Of a stretch of 37,597 nt of DNA, positions 1 through 7,897 are shown in pieces (position 1 is the stretch's first letter; every line of letters begins with the position of its first letter). This DNA is from a virus, in IMG/VR virus record IMGVR_UViG_3300036846_000673, positions 1-37,597 of that record. One strand, 5' to 3'. The notes beneath the pieces were generated by a model, which saw only the letters and a list, made by a program, of their open reading frames with translations, made no database searches and was not told the DNA's origin. A program made the translations under genes and the position numbers.

Positions 1-2078
1 GCGTGGCCTCCGCGCCCTGGCCGCCGACCTCGGCCGCCTCCGCCGCCTCCGCCGCCGCGTCGCCTGATGCCGCCTCCGCCGCCACCACCGCCGCCGCCCG
101 GCATGCCGCCGATGCCGCCAATGCCGCCAATGAGGCCGCCCAGGCCGCCAAGCATGCCGCCCAAGCCGCCACCGCCGCCGCCACCACCGCCGCCCAGGAT
201 GCCGCCCAGGAGACCACCCAGGCCACCGCCAGCACCGCCACCGCCGCCGCCTAGGACGCCGCCGAGAAGACCACCCAGGCCACCGCCAGCACCGCCAGCA
301 CCACCCATGAGCCCGCCCAGGATGCCGCCCAAGCCGCCGCCCGCGCCACCACCGCCGCCGCCCATCAGGCCGCCGATGATGTCACCGAGACCAGCACCGC
401 CCGCACCGCCGCCCAGCTGGATCGCGTTAGGCCCAGCGCCCATGCCCAGCGCCGCGGCGATCTGCGCCCTTCCTCCAGCCGCGCGCCTCGCCGCCCCTCC
501 AGCACGCTGTTCCTCTGGCTTGGTCAAGAAATCGTTGAGGCGTCGAAGCTCTTCGGTGTTCTCGCGCAAGAGCTTTCGCTGCTCGCGACCAGCGTCATCG
601 GCTCCCATCGAAGAGAGCGGGATGACGGCTTCTGGGCCAGCCTCGCCTAGCAGGCCCATCATCGGTCGCCTGACGATGCCGCCGTGCTGGAACTTCGGAA
701 CTCCCTCGCCCTCGCCGAGCTTGGGGAGTCCGAGTCCATCGCGTTCTTTATTGAATTGTTCGCGTAAGATGTCCCGACTGCTTTTGCGGGGCTGAACTGT
801 CGGAGCTTCCGGCTTGTCGCCGGGCTTTTCTTCGTCGTGCGACGGCCACGCCTCACCGAGAGGACCGTATGTGAAGCCGGGTGGCGCCGGGGCGTATGGC
901 TTCGCTCCCGTCATTTCATCGAGCTTTTGCTTAAGGGCGTACACTGCCACTGTCAGCCCTATCACCGGTGCTAGCTCGGTGAGGGCCGCGCCGCCGCCCA
1001 GAAGCGGTGCAGCCGCGCCGCCGGCAGCCGGTGCAGCGCCACCGAGTCCGGGGAAGAGAGCCTTCAGCCCTGCGGGGATTGCCCCTAGCGCTTTGGTCGC
1101 GAGATATATTGACGCGCCTAGCGCCACCCACGGAGCATCTGTAACGAACACCGTAAGTCCTTTGAGAAACAGGTCCATCTCAGGCAAGATTTCGATCAGA
1201 ATCTTATCTTTCCATTTCTCCAGCGCGACCGCGAGGTCACCCTCGGTCTTTTTGATGTCTTTGGCCGCATCCTCTCTGGCCTTTGCGTCCGCGATTTCCT
1301 TCTGCGTCACCGCGTGAAGTTTGGCCGCGTCGATTTCGCGCCAATCCGCGGGGAGCCCTATACCGCGCGCGATCTCTTCGGTGAAGGTAGCCGCCTGCGT
1401 CTTTGCGGCCTGCGCCGGCAATCCAGGGCGACCGCCGAAGCCTTGCATCAAATTTTGGCGCTGCCGTTCCTCGCTGGCACGCAGCATGTTGATCACGCCT
1501 TTAATCTGCTCTTCCGGTCCAAGTTGCGATAGTCGGCCGAGGTTCGCCAACACTTCGCCTGGATTCTGGAACATGCGACCGATGTTTGCGCGCTCTGGCG
1601 TTCCCATCCTCTGCGCCCGCGCGATCCAAGTGATCAGGTTGCTTGTTGTTTGCTGCGCCGTCTGCATATTGCCAGTCATCTTAAATATCTGCTGGTTCAA
1701 TGCTTCAAATTCGCCGGTCATGAGCCCAATCGACTCGGCATGGACCTTGAGGCCGCCCATGCGATCAGCGAATTCCTTTAGCGACTCATTAACCTCCCAC
1801 ATGACCAGCGGCACGGCTGCCAGTGCGGTGGTGAATCCGCCGATGCCACGTGTCGCCTCCGCAGCTATTCTGGCAAATTCGCCAAGCGGCAGTCCGACTA
1901 ACTGCGAGCCGAACTTGGTGATGCCCTTGAGCGCCTCGCCGATGCTTCCGCCGGCTTGCTCGCTGACCCGTTTCGAATGCTTCCCGAAATCCTCAAGATC
2001 GCGCTTAGCTTTATCCAGCACGGCCGAAGCATTATCGACCGCGCTGACAATAAGCTGGAGTTCTTGGGTTTCAGCCAT
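1..2078 (-). CDS. Tail tape measure protein, partial (runs off left edge)
   Basis: The minus-strand frame starts at an ATG at 2078 and stays open to base 1, giving about 692 residues without a stop. The N-terminus (MAETQELQLIVSAVDNASA) is typical of tape measure proteins, which set tail length and are threaded through the tube. A central hydrophobic stretch rich in Ala/Gly is followed by HGGIVRRPMMGLLGEAGPEA (about 510-530), the HGG-GEAGPEAVIPL signature common in tape measure proteins. The visible C-terminal part, encoded by about 1-450, is almost pure Gly with Leu-Gly-Gly and Met-Gly-Gly units, and makes long proline-rich shadow frames on the plus strand. Start and upstream stop overlap as TGATG with the frameshifted tail chaperone, which is the usual position for this gene. 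The true C-terminus is outside the window. Confidence 0.9.
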   Translation of the reverse strand, partial: MAETQELQLIVSAVDNASAVLDKAKRDLEDFGKHSKRVSEQAGGSIGEALKGITKFGSQLVGLPLGEFARIAAEATRGIGGFTTALAAVPLVMWEVNESLKEFADRMGGLKVHAESIGLMTGEFEALNQQIFKMTGNMQTAQQTTSNLITWIARAQRMGTPERANIGRMFQNPGEVLANLGRLSQLGPEEQIKGVINMLRASEERQRQNLMQGFGGRPGLPAQAAKTQAATFTEEIARGIGLPADWREIDAAKLHAVTQKEIADAKAREDAAKDIKKTEGDLAVALEKWKDKILIEILPEMDLFLKGLTVFVTDAPWVALGASIYLATKALGAIPAGLKALFPGLGGAAPAAGGAAAPLLGGGAALTELAPVIGLTVAVYALKQKLDEMTGAKPYAPAPPGFTYGPLGEAWPSHDEEKPGDKPEAPTVQPRKSSRDILREQFNKERDGLGLPKLGEGEGVPKFQHGGIVRRPMMGLLGEAGPEAVIPLSSMGADDAGREQRKLLRENTEELRRLNDFLTKPEEQRAGGAARRAAGGRAQIAAALGMGAGPNAIQLGGGAGGAGLGDIIGGLMGGGGGGAGGGLGGILGGLMGGAGGAGGGLGGLLGGVLGGGGGGAGGGLGGLLGGILGGGGGGGGGGLGGMLGGLGGLIGGIGGIGGMPGGGGGGGGGGIRRRGGGGGGGGRGRRPGRGGH

Positions 2079-2664
2079 CAGTCGTCATCCGAATTGTTTT
2101 GTCGCTCCTGCTCCGCAAGACGGCAAGTGTAATACCAGTGTGCGCTGAGTTCGCTGAACAGCGGCATAGCGAGGAAGACCCGAGGATCGCAGCGATAGAA
2201 GCGGGCAAGCCGGTAGCAGTTGAGAACGATTTGCTCGTCCTCGCCGACAATCACCAAGCTTCCGGATCGGGGAGAAAAAAACGGCGAAGCCTATAGGCGC
2301 AGGAATTCCAATCTTGCGGGTGCATGGCTTCGAGAAGCGGGTAGAGGACGCCCGAAAGCTGCGCCATCATCGCCGTCATCTTGCGCTCGTCGAACATGAT
2401 CTCGCCAGCGGTATTGATCCACACCGGATTCCCGAAGCGGATGATATCGGCGCCCGTTGGCTCTCGAAAGGTCAACTCGTCGAGTTGCTCCCGCTTGTTG
2501 CCGAAGATCGGTTTATGCCGCAGCCTCACGACGATCGGCCACTCCGTTTTGGGCTCCAACGGTTCCGGAGGCGGTGGCGGTGGTTGCTGTCGCGCCTGCT
2601 TTTCTGGGTGGCGCGACGCCTCGTCGTCGACGGGTGGGATGAAACCTTCACGTACTGCTGGCAT
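2078..2664 (-). CDS. Tail assembly chaperone, -1 frameshift fusion product (G-T type)
   Basis: This is the predicted long product of the chaperone gene. Ribosomes read from the ATG at 2664, slip back one base on the run of seven T (minus strand, 2281-2275) and continue in the -1 frame to a TGA at 2080-2078. The fusion is about 195 residues: 130 from the base frame and 65 from the extension. The extension reads through RLARFYRCDPRVFLAMPLFS and ends in an acidic QNNSDDD tail, so it has a protein-like composition. It has no start codon of its own near its beginning, and its TGA overlaps the tape measure ATG. Conserved frameshifting in the two genes upstream of the tape measure gene is established for lambda gpG/gpGT and many other tailed phages, including Mu-like ones. 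That the slip occurs here is inferred from the sequence. Confidence 0.75.
2251..2664 (-). CDS. Tail assembly chaperone, base product (Mu gp41-like)
   Basis: A 137-residue protein between the tail tube and the tape measure gene, the canonical slot for the chaperone that coats the tape measure protein during tail assembly. The N-terminal 40 residues contain a poly-proline run. The rest (LRHKPIFGNKREQLDELTFR, then EPTGADIIRFG) resembles the phage tail assembly chaperone family of Mu gp41/E type, in which a short beta unit with L.F.EP.G is followed by a helical part. It ends FFLPDPEAW just after the slippery T run. It starts 8 bases after the stop of the tail tube gene. The short form should be made in excess over the frameshifted form if this behaves like its relatives. 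Confidence 0.8.
   Translation of the reverse strand: MPAVREGFIPPVDDEASRHPEKQARQQPPPPPPEPLEPKTEWPIVVRLRHKPIFGNKREQLDELTFREPTGADIIRFGNPVWINTAGEIMFDERKMTAMMAQLSGVLYPLLEAMHPQDWNSCAYRLRRFFLPDPEAW
2275..2281 (-). promoter_or_regulatory. Programmed -1 ribosomal slippery site (T TTT TTT)
   Basis: Seven consecutive T on the minus strand, read in the zero frame as CGT TTT TTT CTC. This fits the X XXY YYZ heptamer with perfect re-pairing after a -1 slip. The zero frame stops 22 bases later, while the -1 frame stays open for 65 codons to the tape measure start. A plus-strand view shows the complementary run of seven A. Confidence 0.7.
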
Positions 2665-2672
2665 GGTTCATC

Positions 2673-3086
2673 TCACGCTGTCGGAGTGGCGGTGCCCCAC
2701 GGCGCTTGAACGGTCGCCGGGGTTCCCTGCCAAGTATTGACGTTGATGCCTTCCCAGCGCACGCGAACTTGGCCGTCGCGCGTCGTCTGCTCCAGCCCAG
2801 CCTTGCAAATGGCGTCCGTCATTTGGAAGTACCAGCCGTCTGCAAGCTGCGCCAAAACGGTCACGCCCACTTGGCCGTCGAGAGTAGTTATGTCGAAGTC
2901 AGGCGTAGTCGAGATGTCGGCTTCCATAAAAGGCACACGCGGCAATTCTTGGAAGCCGTGAACCCCGTCTTGGCCTGCGAGCATCGTTCGCTCGACCATG
3001 GAGTGGCTCACGGTGAAGTTGCCGCGCAGTCTCATTTGGATGGTGCCCGCCGTAAGATAGGCGACGCCAGCGATCTTCTGTGGCAT
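2673..3086 (-). CDS. Tail tube protein (Mu gpM-like)
   Basis: A 137-residue protein with the features of the Mu-type tail tube family: a start in the style of GVAYLTAGTIQMRLRGNFTV, a central FQELPRVPFMEADISTTPDF, then DGQVGVTVLAQLADGWYFQM. The last of these encodes the beta-hairpin and loop region that stacks into hexameric rings. Family members polymerise inside the contractile sheath to form the tube that conducts DNA. It directly follows the sheath gene and precedes the chaperone, which is the order in Mu and its relatives. The C-terminal WQGTPATVQAPWGTATPTA is low complexity and probably flexible. The start ATG at 3086 has a purine-rich upstream stretch (AGGAGTAACCC). Confidence 0.85.
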   Translation of the reverse strand: MPQKIAGVAYLTAGTIQMRLRGNFTVSHSMVERTMLAGQDGVHGFQELPRVPFMEADISTTPDFDITTLDGQVGVTVLAQLADGWYFQMTDAICKAGLEQTTRDGQVRVRWEGINVNTWQGTPATVQAPWGTATPTA

Positions 3087-3119
3087 GGGTTACTCCTGAT
3101 TTTCGAGTTGAATGATTGC

Positions 3120-4925
3120 TTAGATCGGTACGCCGCCGGCCGGAATGATTCCGGTCACGCCGATCTGAGAGCCGCCGCCGACCGCGTCGATCTGCGCGTT
3201 GTATTGCAGGCGGAATTGCGCCAGCACCGCGAAGACGCGTAGTTGGTTGATAAGGTCTGGAGGGTATAAAACATTGACCCGGTTCGGGTCCATGTCGTCC
3301 CTTTCAACCAACAAGTTCTGAACAAATGCGGCCGTGTTTTCTACGAGACCGTTGAACTGATCCGACATATACTCCGAGATCAGTTCAGCTTTGATGATCG
3401 CAGGCGTCACGATCGCCTGCCCAGGACCGAAGCGCGTGCCGTCGTTGGCGAGCTTCATCCGCGGGAATTTGGTCGTGATGGCCTGCTTCTGAGAACGGAT
3501 CAGCCGCGCGAGCGTCGCCAAGGTCGTCACTAGCTCGTAGGCCGTGTCTGGAGTGCCGTAGAGGTTCAGCTGATAGGTCGTGCTCTCGCGCGAGATCATC
3601 GGCTGATTGTCGCTGCCGGCCTTCTGCGTTGCAAGCCCGTTGCTGGCGAGCGTTTGCAGATCGACCGCGTCGAAGCGCTGATGCAGCGGCGCGAGCTTGA
3701 TCTGGTTCAGGGCGAGTGTTTGCAGCGGCCGTGCCGGATCGTTGATCAGCGCGCGCTGCGCCTTGCCAGTGTAGGCTGCGGTCCACTCGTAGATCGGGGA
3801 CGGGCTCCCTATCTCGACGGCCATTACCGAGGTAACGCCGTCGTTGCGCGTGTTCCCCCAGGTCACGAGATTCGGCATGGTGTCGCGTTTGGCCGAGAAC
3901 AGGTGCCCATAGAGTTGGCGACGATAACCCCAGCGACCAACGTCCTCGAAGCCGTATTCGTCCTCCCACGCCAAGAGGGTCGTGGAATCGGTATATGGCA
4001 GCGCGACGTACTCGAAAATTTTCTCGCCCAGATTCGCGATTGCGTTCGTGAACACAGGAACTCCGACGCCGCCAGTGAGCATGCCGGTTGGCGGCAGCGT
4101 CAACACGAGCCCAGGCGGCGTGATTTCTCCACCGATGGCGCCGAAGTAGTTGAGCATGATGGTGATGTCGTTGCCGGTGGTGCCTTTCCATCGGCACGTC
4201 AGCGTCACAGTAGTCGTCGTCGCGGTCGCGCTCACGGGTAGATCGTCCATCGCGTTGATGGCGTCTTCTATCGCGAGCGCAATGGCTGCGGGGGTATCCG
4301 ATGGCGTAATGTCCACCGGCACCTTCTCGCCTCCGATGTATAGCGCGATCTCGCCTGCATCTGTCGGTGCCGTCGTGATCGTGATGGAACCTGTTGCAGC
4401 CGTTCCCGCGCTCGGCTGGGCGACGCCGAGGCCATAGACGATGTTACCAAAGTTGTTCTGGAAGTACGCCTTGAACATGCGCGATATCTCGCTGCCCTCG
4501 CCATAAGCGCCGTCGGCCTGGGCTTGCGATCCGATCGGAGTCGCAACGTCTTGCGCGCCGGTTGGACCGCTGACGGTGCCACCGGAGACGAAGGCTCCAG
4601 GGGTGGTCGGCATGGCAACGACAATCGTCGATCCGGTCGTGCCGGTAAGGGTGGTGAAAGTCCCGTTGAAGCCGGCTGGACTCATTCCGCTTACTGTTAT
4701 GGGCGCACCGACTGGGAAGCCGTGCGGCGTTGAAGTCGTGTAAGTGGCTTGACCTGTCGCCCACGTAGCCGTTGTGATGGTCGAGGAAACCGCGGTGCCG
4801 AGCATCGTGCCGACGATGAGCGCGGGGAGACCCAACACCGGCAACCCTGCCATGGATGGATCGACCTCGACGTAGTAGAGCGGAATCTTGATGTCGGCAG
4901 GAATTTGCGAAAAACTGATGGGCAT
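3120..4925 (-). CDS. Contractile tail sheath protein (Mu gpL-like)
   Basis: A 601-residue protein. The N-terminus (ISFSQIPADIKIPLYYVEVD) followed by a Gly/Ala-rich segment is characteristic of Mu-type sheath proteins. The C-terminal part has the sheath-family TTYQLNLYGTPDTAYELVTT and the LTTKFPR-like block (AITTKFPRMKLANDG) of the domain that interlocks neighbouring subunits. It also carries an Ig-like inserted segment around residues 50-110, rich in Thr/Ser/Gly (VSGMSPAGFNGTFTTLTGTT), that is not part of the core sheath fold and resembles a surface-exposed decoration. At about 600 residues it is longer than the roughly 490 usual for Mu gpL, and that insert accounts for most of the excess. 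Its presence means the virion has a contractile tail (myovirus morphology). Confidence 0.92.
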   Translation of the reverse strand: MPISFSQIPADIKIPLYYVEVDPSMAGLPVLGLPALIVGTMLGTAVSSTITTATWATGQATYTTSTPHGFPVGAPITVSGMSPAGFNGTFTTLTGTTGSTIVVAMPTTPGAFVSGGTVSGPTGAQDVATPIGSQAQADGAYGEGSEISRMFKAYFQNNFGNIVYGLGVAQPSAGTAATGSITITTAPTDAGEIALYIGGEKVPVDITPSDTPAAIALAIEDAINAMDDLPVSATATTTTVTLTCRWKGTTGNDITIMLNYFGAIGGEITPPGLVLTLPPTGMLTGGVGVPVFTNAIANLGEKIFEYVALPYTDSTTLLAWEDEYGFEDVGRWGYRRQLYGHLFSAKRDTMPNLVTWGNTRNDGVTSVMAVEIGSPSPIYEWTAAYTGKAQRALINDPARPLQTLALNQIKLAPLHQRFDAVDLQTLASNGLATQKAGSDNQPMISRESTTYQLNLYGTPDTAYELVTTLATLARLIRSQKQAITTKFPRMKLANDGTRFGPGQAIVTPAIIKAELISEYMSDQFNGLVENTAAFVQNLLVERDDMDPNRVNVLYPPDLINQLRVFAVLAQFRLQYNAQIDAVGGGSQIGVTGIIPAGGVPI

Positions 4926-4960
4926 TTGGGGCTCCTATCTGTTTGAAGATTGTTGGTTGC

Positions 4961-5269
4961 TTACGCGCCGGGCGAGCCACCGGGAGGGCCGCCCTTTGCT
5001 TGCTGCGGCTCCTGTTGCTTTTCTTCGACGGTGACGGAGCCGTCCGCGATCCGGCGCTGTGTGTACTTGTCGAGCGGCCAATCGACGGAGCCCTTCGACC
5101 GGAACGCCATGCCGCGCGGGTGCTTGAGGACGCGACGGATGTCCTCATTGGCAGGCAGGACCCGCACGCGCGGAACCTCTTTCCCTTTTCGGATGGCTTC
5201 AAGCCGCGCTTGCTTCGCCGCGTTGCGCGTCGCGCGCGGATCGGGACTCGGTGATGCCGGGACGACCAT
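4961..5269 (-). CDS. DUF2635-like small tail protein (Mu gp38-like)
   Basis: A 102-residue, basic protein directly upstream of the sheath gene. The central RVLPANEDIRRVLKHPRGMA and the following DWPLDKYTQRRIADGSVTVE match the layout of DUF2635 proteins (a short beta domain, then a W/Y....RR..DG.V element), found next to the sheath gene in Mu-like phages. The function of the family is not established. The N-terminal 30 residues are Ala/Arg rich and probably helical. The C-terminus is Gln/Gly/Pro rich and disordered. The gene lies 12 bases after the tail-terminator-like gene and 35 bases before the sheath start. Confidence 0.65.
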   Translation of the reverse strand: MVVPASPSPDPRATRNAAKQARLEAIRKGKEVPRVRVLPANEDIRRVLKHPRGMAFRSKGSVDWPLDKYTQRRIADGSVTVEEKQQEPQQAKGGPPGGSPGA

Positions 5270-5281
5270 AGCTTGTCTCCT

Positions 5282-6553
5282 TTACTTGGTTTTGGCTGGG
5301 GTGAATTCGTACTCGTTGATGATCCGCTGCACCTCCGATGCTGGCGGCACGGTACCATCGGGAGCCAGCGGCACCGTCTCCACGTGAAGGTCCCGAAGAT
5401 CGGGGAAGCCGGTCGGATACCAATTGGTGCGAAAGCGGAGCGTGGCGATGTATTCCAACTCTCCGATGGGCATCTCGCCGCTGCCGATCGTGCCCCACAT
5501 AGGCTTGCGCGAACCGCGCTCGACGCCCTCGAAACGGGTGTTGCCGGGCATTCCGCTCGCGATCATGTTGGTCAGATAGTCGTTGTTCCACAATCCGTTC
5601 ATGATAGCCCAGAACGCCGCATCGAGCTTCAATGCTGATGCCACTAAATCGTTGTTTTCGACGATGACTTGAAAGCCGATTTTCAGCGAATGCGTGAAGC
5701 GAATGTCGCCAGCATTTATGTCGCCATCCGGCCCCATTTCTTCGCCGATGAAATAGACCCCGAGATACGGCATGAGCGGTTGTTGGATCGGCAGCTGCTT
5801 CGATCGCCGCGCTTTGAAGCCGGCGAAGAACGGAAGTTGCACAAGCACGTAGAACATGCTGTCAACGATGATTTGCGAATAGCTCTGAACATCCGTGATC
5901 GCCTGCACGCGGAACGAAAGCGTGCCCGCAATGGCGCCGACGCCGCTGCTCGCAGCCGCGATCCAAGTCGGATCGATCTCCCCAGGCCCGGTCAACATCT
6001 GCCAAGCCGCCGCACCGGCCATGGCCGTTCCGCTGGCGTAGGGCGTGTTGTCGGTAATCGCGAAGCCGCTATCGACCGAAACGATGTTCGCCCCGATGCT
6101 CGCGGCCGTGATGACCAGCGCGGGCGACGTTGTCACGACCGGACCGGGCCTGATGCTCGCCGCTGGAGTGGAGATGTAAAACGACGAGGATTGGTCGAAC
6201 GCATCGGTGGTCGCAACGCCAGCAAACGCGAGCACGATCAGCGGCGCTTGCTCGGCCGTGCTGGTGAACGTGTGCCCAGGCCCCACCACGGGCGCACCAT
6301 CGCAATAGTAGATCGCAAGCCCGAGGGCGCCGCTGCCTTCGTTGACGATGAGCGTCCAAGCATTGTTCTTGCTGTCGGTGAGCGCTCCCACCACGGCATA
6401 GTTCGGCACCACGGCAACTAGAAGATTGGCCCCGGTGGTGTCGACCGGCGGCGTCGTGCCGGCGGCGCCCGCATTGCCGGGCATCGAAAGATGCGCAACC
6501 AGGGTCGCGCCGGATGCGGCCTTGGCTTTGCTCAAGGCAATTCCGGCAGCCAC
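5282..6553 (-). CDS. Tail-terminator-like protein with an N-terminal beta-sandwich domain
   Basis: A 423-residue protein in the slot that holds the tail terminator gene in Mu-like phages, just upstream of the sheath genes. The C-terminal 205 residues (from about IIVDSMFYVLVQLPFF) contain PYLGVYFIGEEMGPDGDINA and FTHSLKIGFQVIVENND, which look like a terminator or neck fold capping the tail tube. The N-terminal 200 residues are a separate Thr/Ser/Ala/Val-rich beta domain (LLVAVVPNYAVVGALTDSKN, then GLAIYYCDGAPVVG). That pattern recurs in phage surface and receptor-interacting proteins. The fusion is unusual because a terminator alone is about 200 residues. The start is either GTG at 6553 or TTG at 6535; the TTG would give a 4-base TTGA overlap with the previous stop, as elsewhere in this operon. 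Confidence 0.6.
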   Translation of the reverse strand: MAAGIALSKAKAASGATLVAHLSMPGNAGAAGTTPPVDTTGANLLVAVVPNYAVVGALTDSKNNAWTLIVNEGSGALGLAIYYCDGAPVVGPGHTFTSTAEQAPLIVLAFAGVATTDAFDQSSSFYISTPAASIRPGPVVTTSPALVITAASIGANIVSVDSGFAITDNTPYASGTAMAGAAAWQMLTGPGEIDPTWIAAASSGVGAIAGTLSFRVQAITDVQSYSQIIVDSMFYVLVQLPFFAGFKARRSKQLPIQQPLMPYLGVYFIGEEMGPDGDINAGDIRFTHSLKIGFQVIVENNDLVASALKLDAAFWAIMNGLWNNDYLTNMIASGMPGNTRFEGVERGSRKPMWGTIGSGEMPIGELEYIATLRFRTNWYPTGFPDLRDLHVETVPLAPDGTVPPASEVQRIINEYEFTPAKTK

Positions 6554-6933
6554 TTGCGAAGGACCAACGTCGTTTCACCGCCGCCGTTGCTCGACGTGCT
6601 TACGATCTCGAACTCGAAGATATTCGAACCATCTGGAGCCGTGGCGACCGTTAATCGATCAAGCTGTTGCGGCAATACCGCAAACTCGACCTCGCGGATA
6701 TCGAGGATGGTCTGCTGGTCAACCAGCATCGAACCATCGAGCAACGCCATCTGGATCATGCGCGTATTGTAGATGCCGCGGCCCGGGTAAGCCGCCGCGG
6801 TCGGTTGCGAGACGTAGGGATAGAATGTGACCGGCCGGGCAAACATATCGAACGCCGGCAGATACGGCATCAACGAAAAGTTGACGCCGCCGCCTCCGCC
6901 GAAATCGCCGGTGCTGCGCGATGACCTCACCAT
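6532..6933 (-). CDS. Small neck or head-tail joining protein, function unknown
   Basis: A 133-residue protein between the gp10-like and tail-terminator-like genes. It starts with a Gly-rich segment (DFGGGGGVNFSLMPYLPAFD), then TFYPYVSQPTAAAYPGRGIY, then an acidic beta-rich half (MLVDQQTILDIREVEFAVLP, EFEIVSTSSNGGGETTLVLR). The position and size suit a head-closure or neck protein, which plugs the connector after DNA packaging. The second half alternates hydrophobic residues in strands as in small beta-barrel neck proteins, but I do not see a decisive family motif. Stop and start codons overlap those of both neighbours, so translation is probably coupled. Confidence 0.55.
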   Translation of the reverse strand: MVRSSRSTGDFGGGGGVNFSLMPYLPAFDMFARPVTFYPYVSQPTAAAYPGRGIYNTRMIQMALLDGSMLVDQQTILDIREVEFAVLPQQLDRLTVATAPDGSNIFEFEIVSTSSNGGGETTLVLRKWLPELP

Positions 6934-7271
6934 TTGATCGCCTTCAAGAGAGCGTTCATGCGCGCTTCGAGTTGCTCGACCAATATGGGCCGCAGGATCG
7001 GCCGCGTCGATCGCACCCCCTTAAACGGATGACCGGGATGGCTGAACGGCGACGACCTCTTGAGCAACATCACCATCGGCCGCCCGCGCCGCCAAACCTG
7101 GGTCGCAACGCTCTGGCCTCGCACCTCGGATTCCGGATGCTTGCGGTGCATGTCCTCGCTCTGCCACGTCGTAAATTCCTCCTGTATCTTCGGCGCCATC
7201 CCCGCAATCTGGTCGACCATACTGGTCATCTTGGCTTGCGCCCCAGTCGTGTCGAGCTTCATGGTGATCAA
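6927..7271 (-). CDS. Putative minor tail or neck protein (HK97 gp10-like by position)
   Basis: A 114-residue basic protein that follows the head-tail connector gene. The N-terminal part (AKMTSMVDQIAGMAPKIQEE) is helical, and the rest (SVATQVWRRGRPMVMLLKRS, then HPGHPFKGVRSTRPILRPIL) ends in a helix (VEQLEARMNALLKAIKW). HK97 gp10-type neck proteins have about this size and position, and a comparable helix-strand-helix layout. The assignment rests mostly on synteny. A TTG at 7271 has GGAG at good spacing; an ATG at 7262 is the alternative start. The C-terminus overlaps the next start. Confidence 0.5.
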   Translation of the reverse strand: MITMKLDTTGAQAKMTSMVDQIAGMAPKIQEEFTTWQSEDMHRKHPESEVRGQSVATQVWRRGRPMVMLLKRSSPFSHPGHPFKGVRSTRPILRPILVEQLEARMNALLKAIKW

Positions 7272-7272
7272 G

Positions 7273-7893
7273 TCAGCACTCCAATCTTGTGAAGTGCATC
7301 AACAACGCATTCGCCGTGCCCCATCCGAGACCTTGCCCCTTGGCGAGCATCGCCAGCGGATCGAAGAACATGACGCGAGCTTCTTTGTGGCTGATGGACC
7401 GGACGCCGCCCGCTTCGAGCCGCGCCACCATCGCGCGGTATTCGAGGATCATGAGTTCCATCGCTTGCTTCAGCGCTGGCGGCGCGCCGTCCGGAAGCAG
7501 GTAACCGCCCGTGTACGTGACGACGATCGGATCGGACATTGACGCATAAAGTTCGAGCTTCCCGGATTTTTCTTCGAACTCCCAGGTGCTCGGATCGATG
7601 ACGCTGCCGCGCGGGCACTCTACTGTTTGAATGTCGCTTTCCAACGCGGGGAAGTGCGTGAGGAAAACGCGGTTGCTGGAGATGCCGCGCCACGTCTCGG
7701 CAACGGTCTCCTGGGCGAAGACTCTGTTGCATGTCACCGAGATCACGTCTGAGAATCTGGTGATCTGTACTGCCAATTCCGCATCGGAAGAAGTGTCGGT
7801 CGAAGGAATGTTGAGCACCTCCTTCATCTCGGCGAGCGACATTAGATCGTAAGTCGTCGCTGGCGTGAGCACCTTGACGATCAGATCGGCCAT
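7273..7893 (-). CDS. Head-tail connector protein (HK97 gp6-like)
   Basis: A 206-residue protein starting at the ATG at 7893 (MADLIVKVLTPATTYDLMSL). The N-terminal segment AEMKEVLNIPSTDTSSDAEL followed by ITRFSDVISVTCNRVFAQET is typical of gp6-like DNA-packaging/connector proteins: 'L.E.K..L.I...D..D..L...I..A...I' followed by a beta insert. Members form a ring under the portal and help seat the tail. The middle portion contains Trp/Phe strands and VVTYTGGYLLPDGAPPALKQ, also common in this family (Y.aGY..p..vP..l..A). The last third (MELMILEYRAMVARLEAGGV) is helical. The frame is also open far upstream, but that part is only a shadow of the collagen-like gene, so the ATG at 7893, 5 bases after that gene's stop, is preferred. 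Confidence 0.75.
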   Translation of the reverse strand: MADLIVKVLTPATTYDLMSLAEMKEVLNIPSTDTSSDAELAVQITRFSDVISVTCNRVFAQETVAETWRGISSNRVFLTHFPALESDIQTVECPRGSVIDPSTWEFEEKSGKLELYASMSDPIVVTYTGGYLLPDGAPPALKQAMELMILEYRAMVARLEAGGVRSISHKEARVMFFDPLAMLAKGQGLGWGTANALLMHFTRLEC

Positions 7894-7897
7894 CGAT

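Noticed and set aside
60-420. Dense GCC/CCG/CCA tandem repeats with long proline-rich plus-strand frames
   Set aside because: They are the complement of the glycine-rich end of the tape measure gene, not a CRISPR array or a plus-strand gene; there is no constant repeat with unique spacers.
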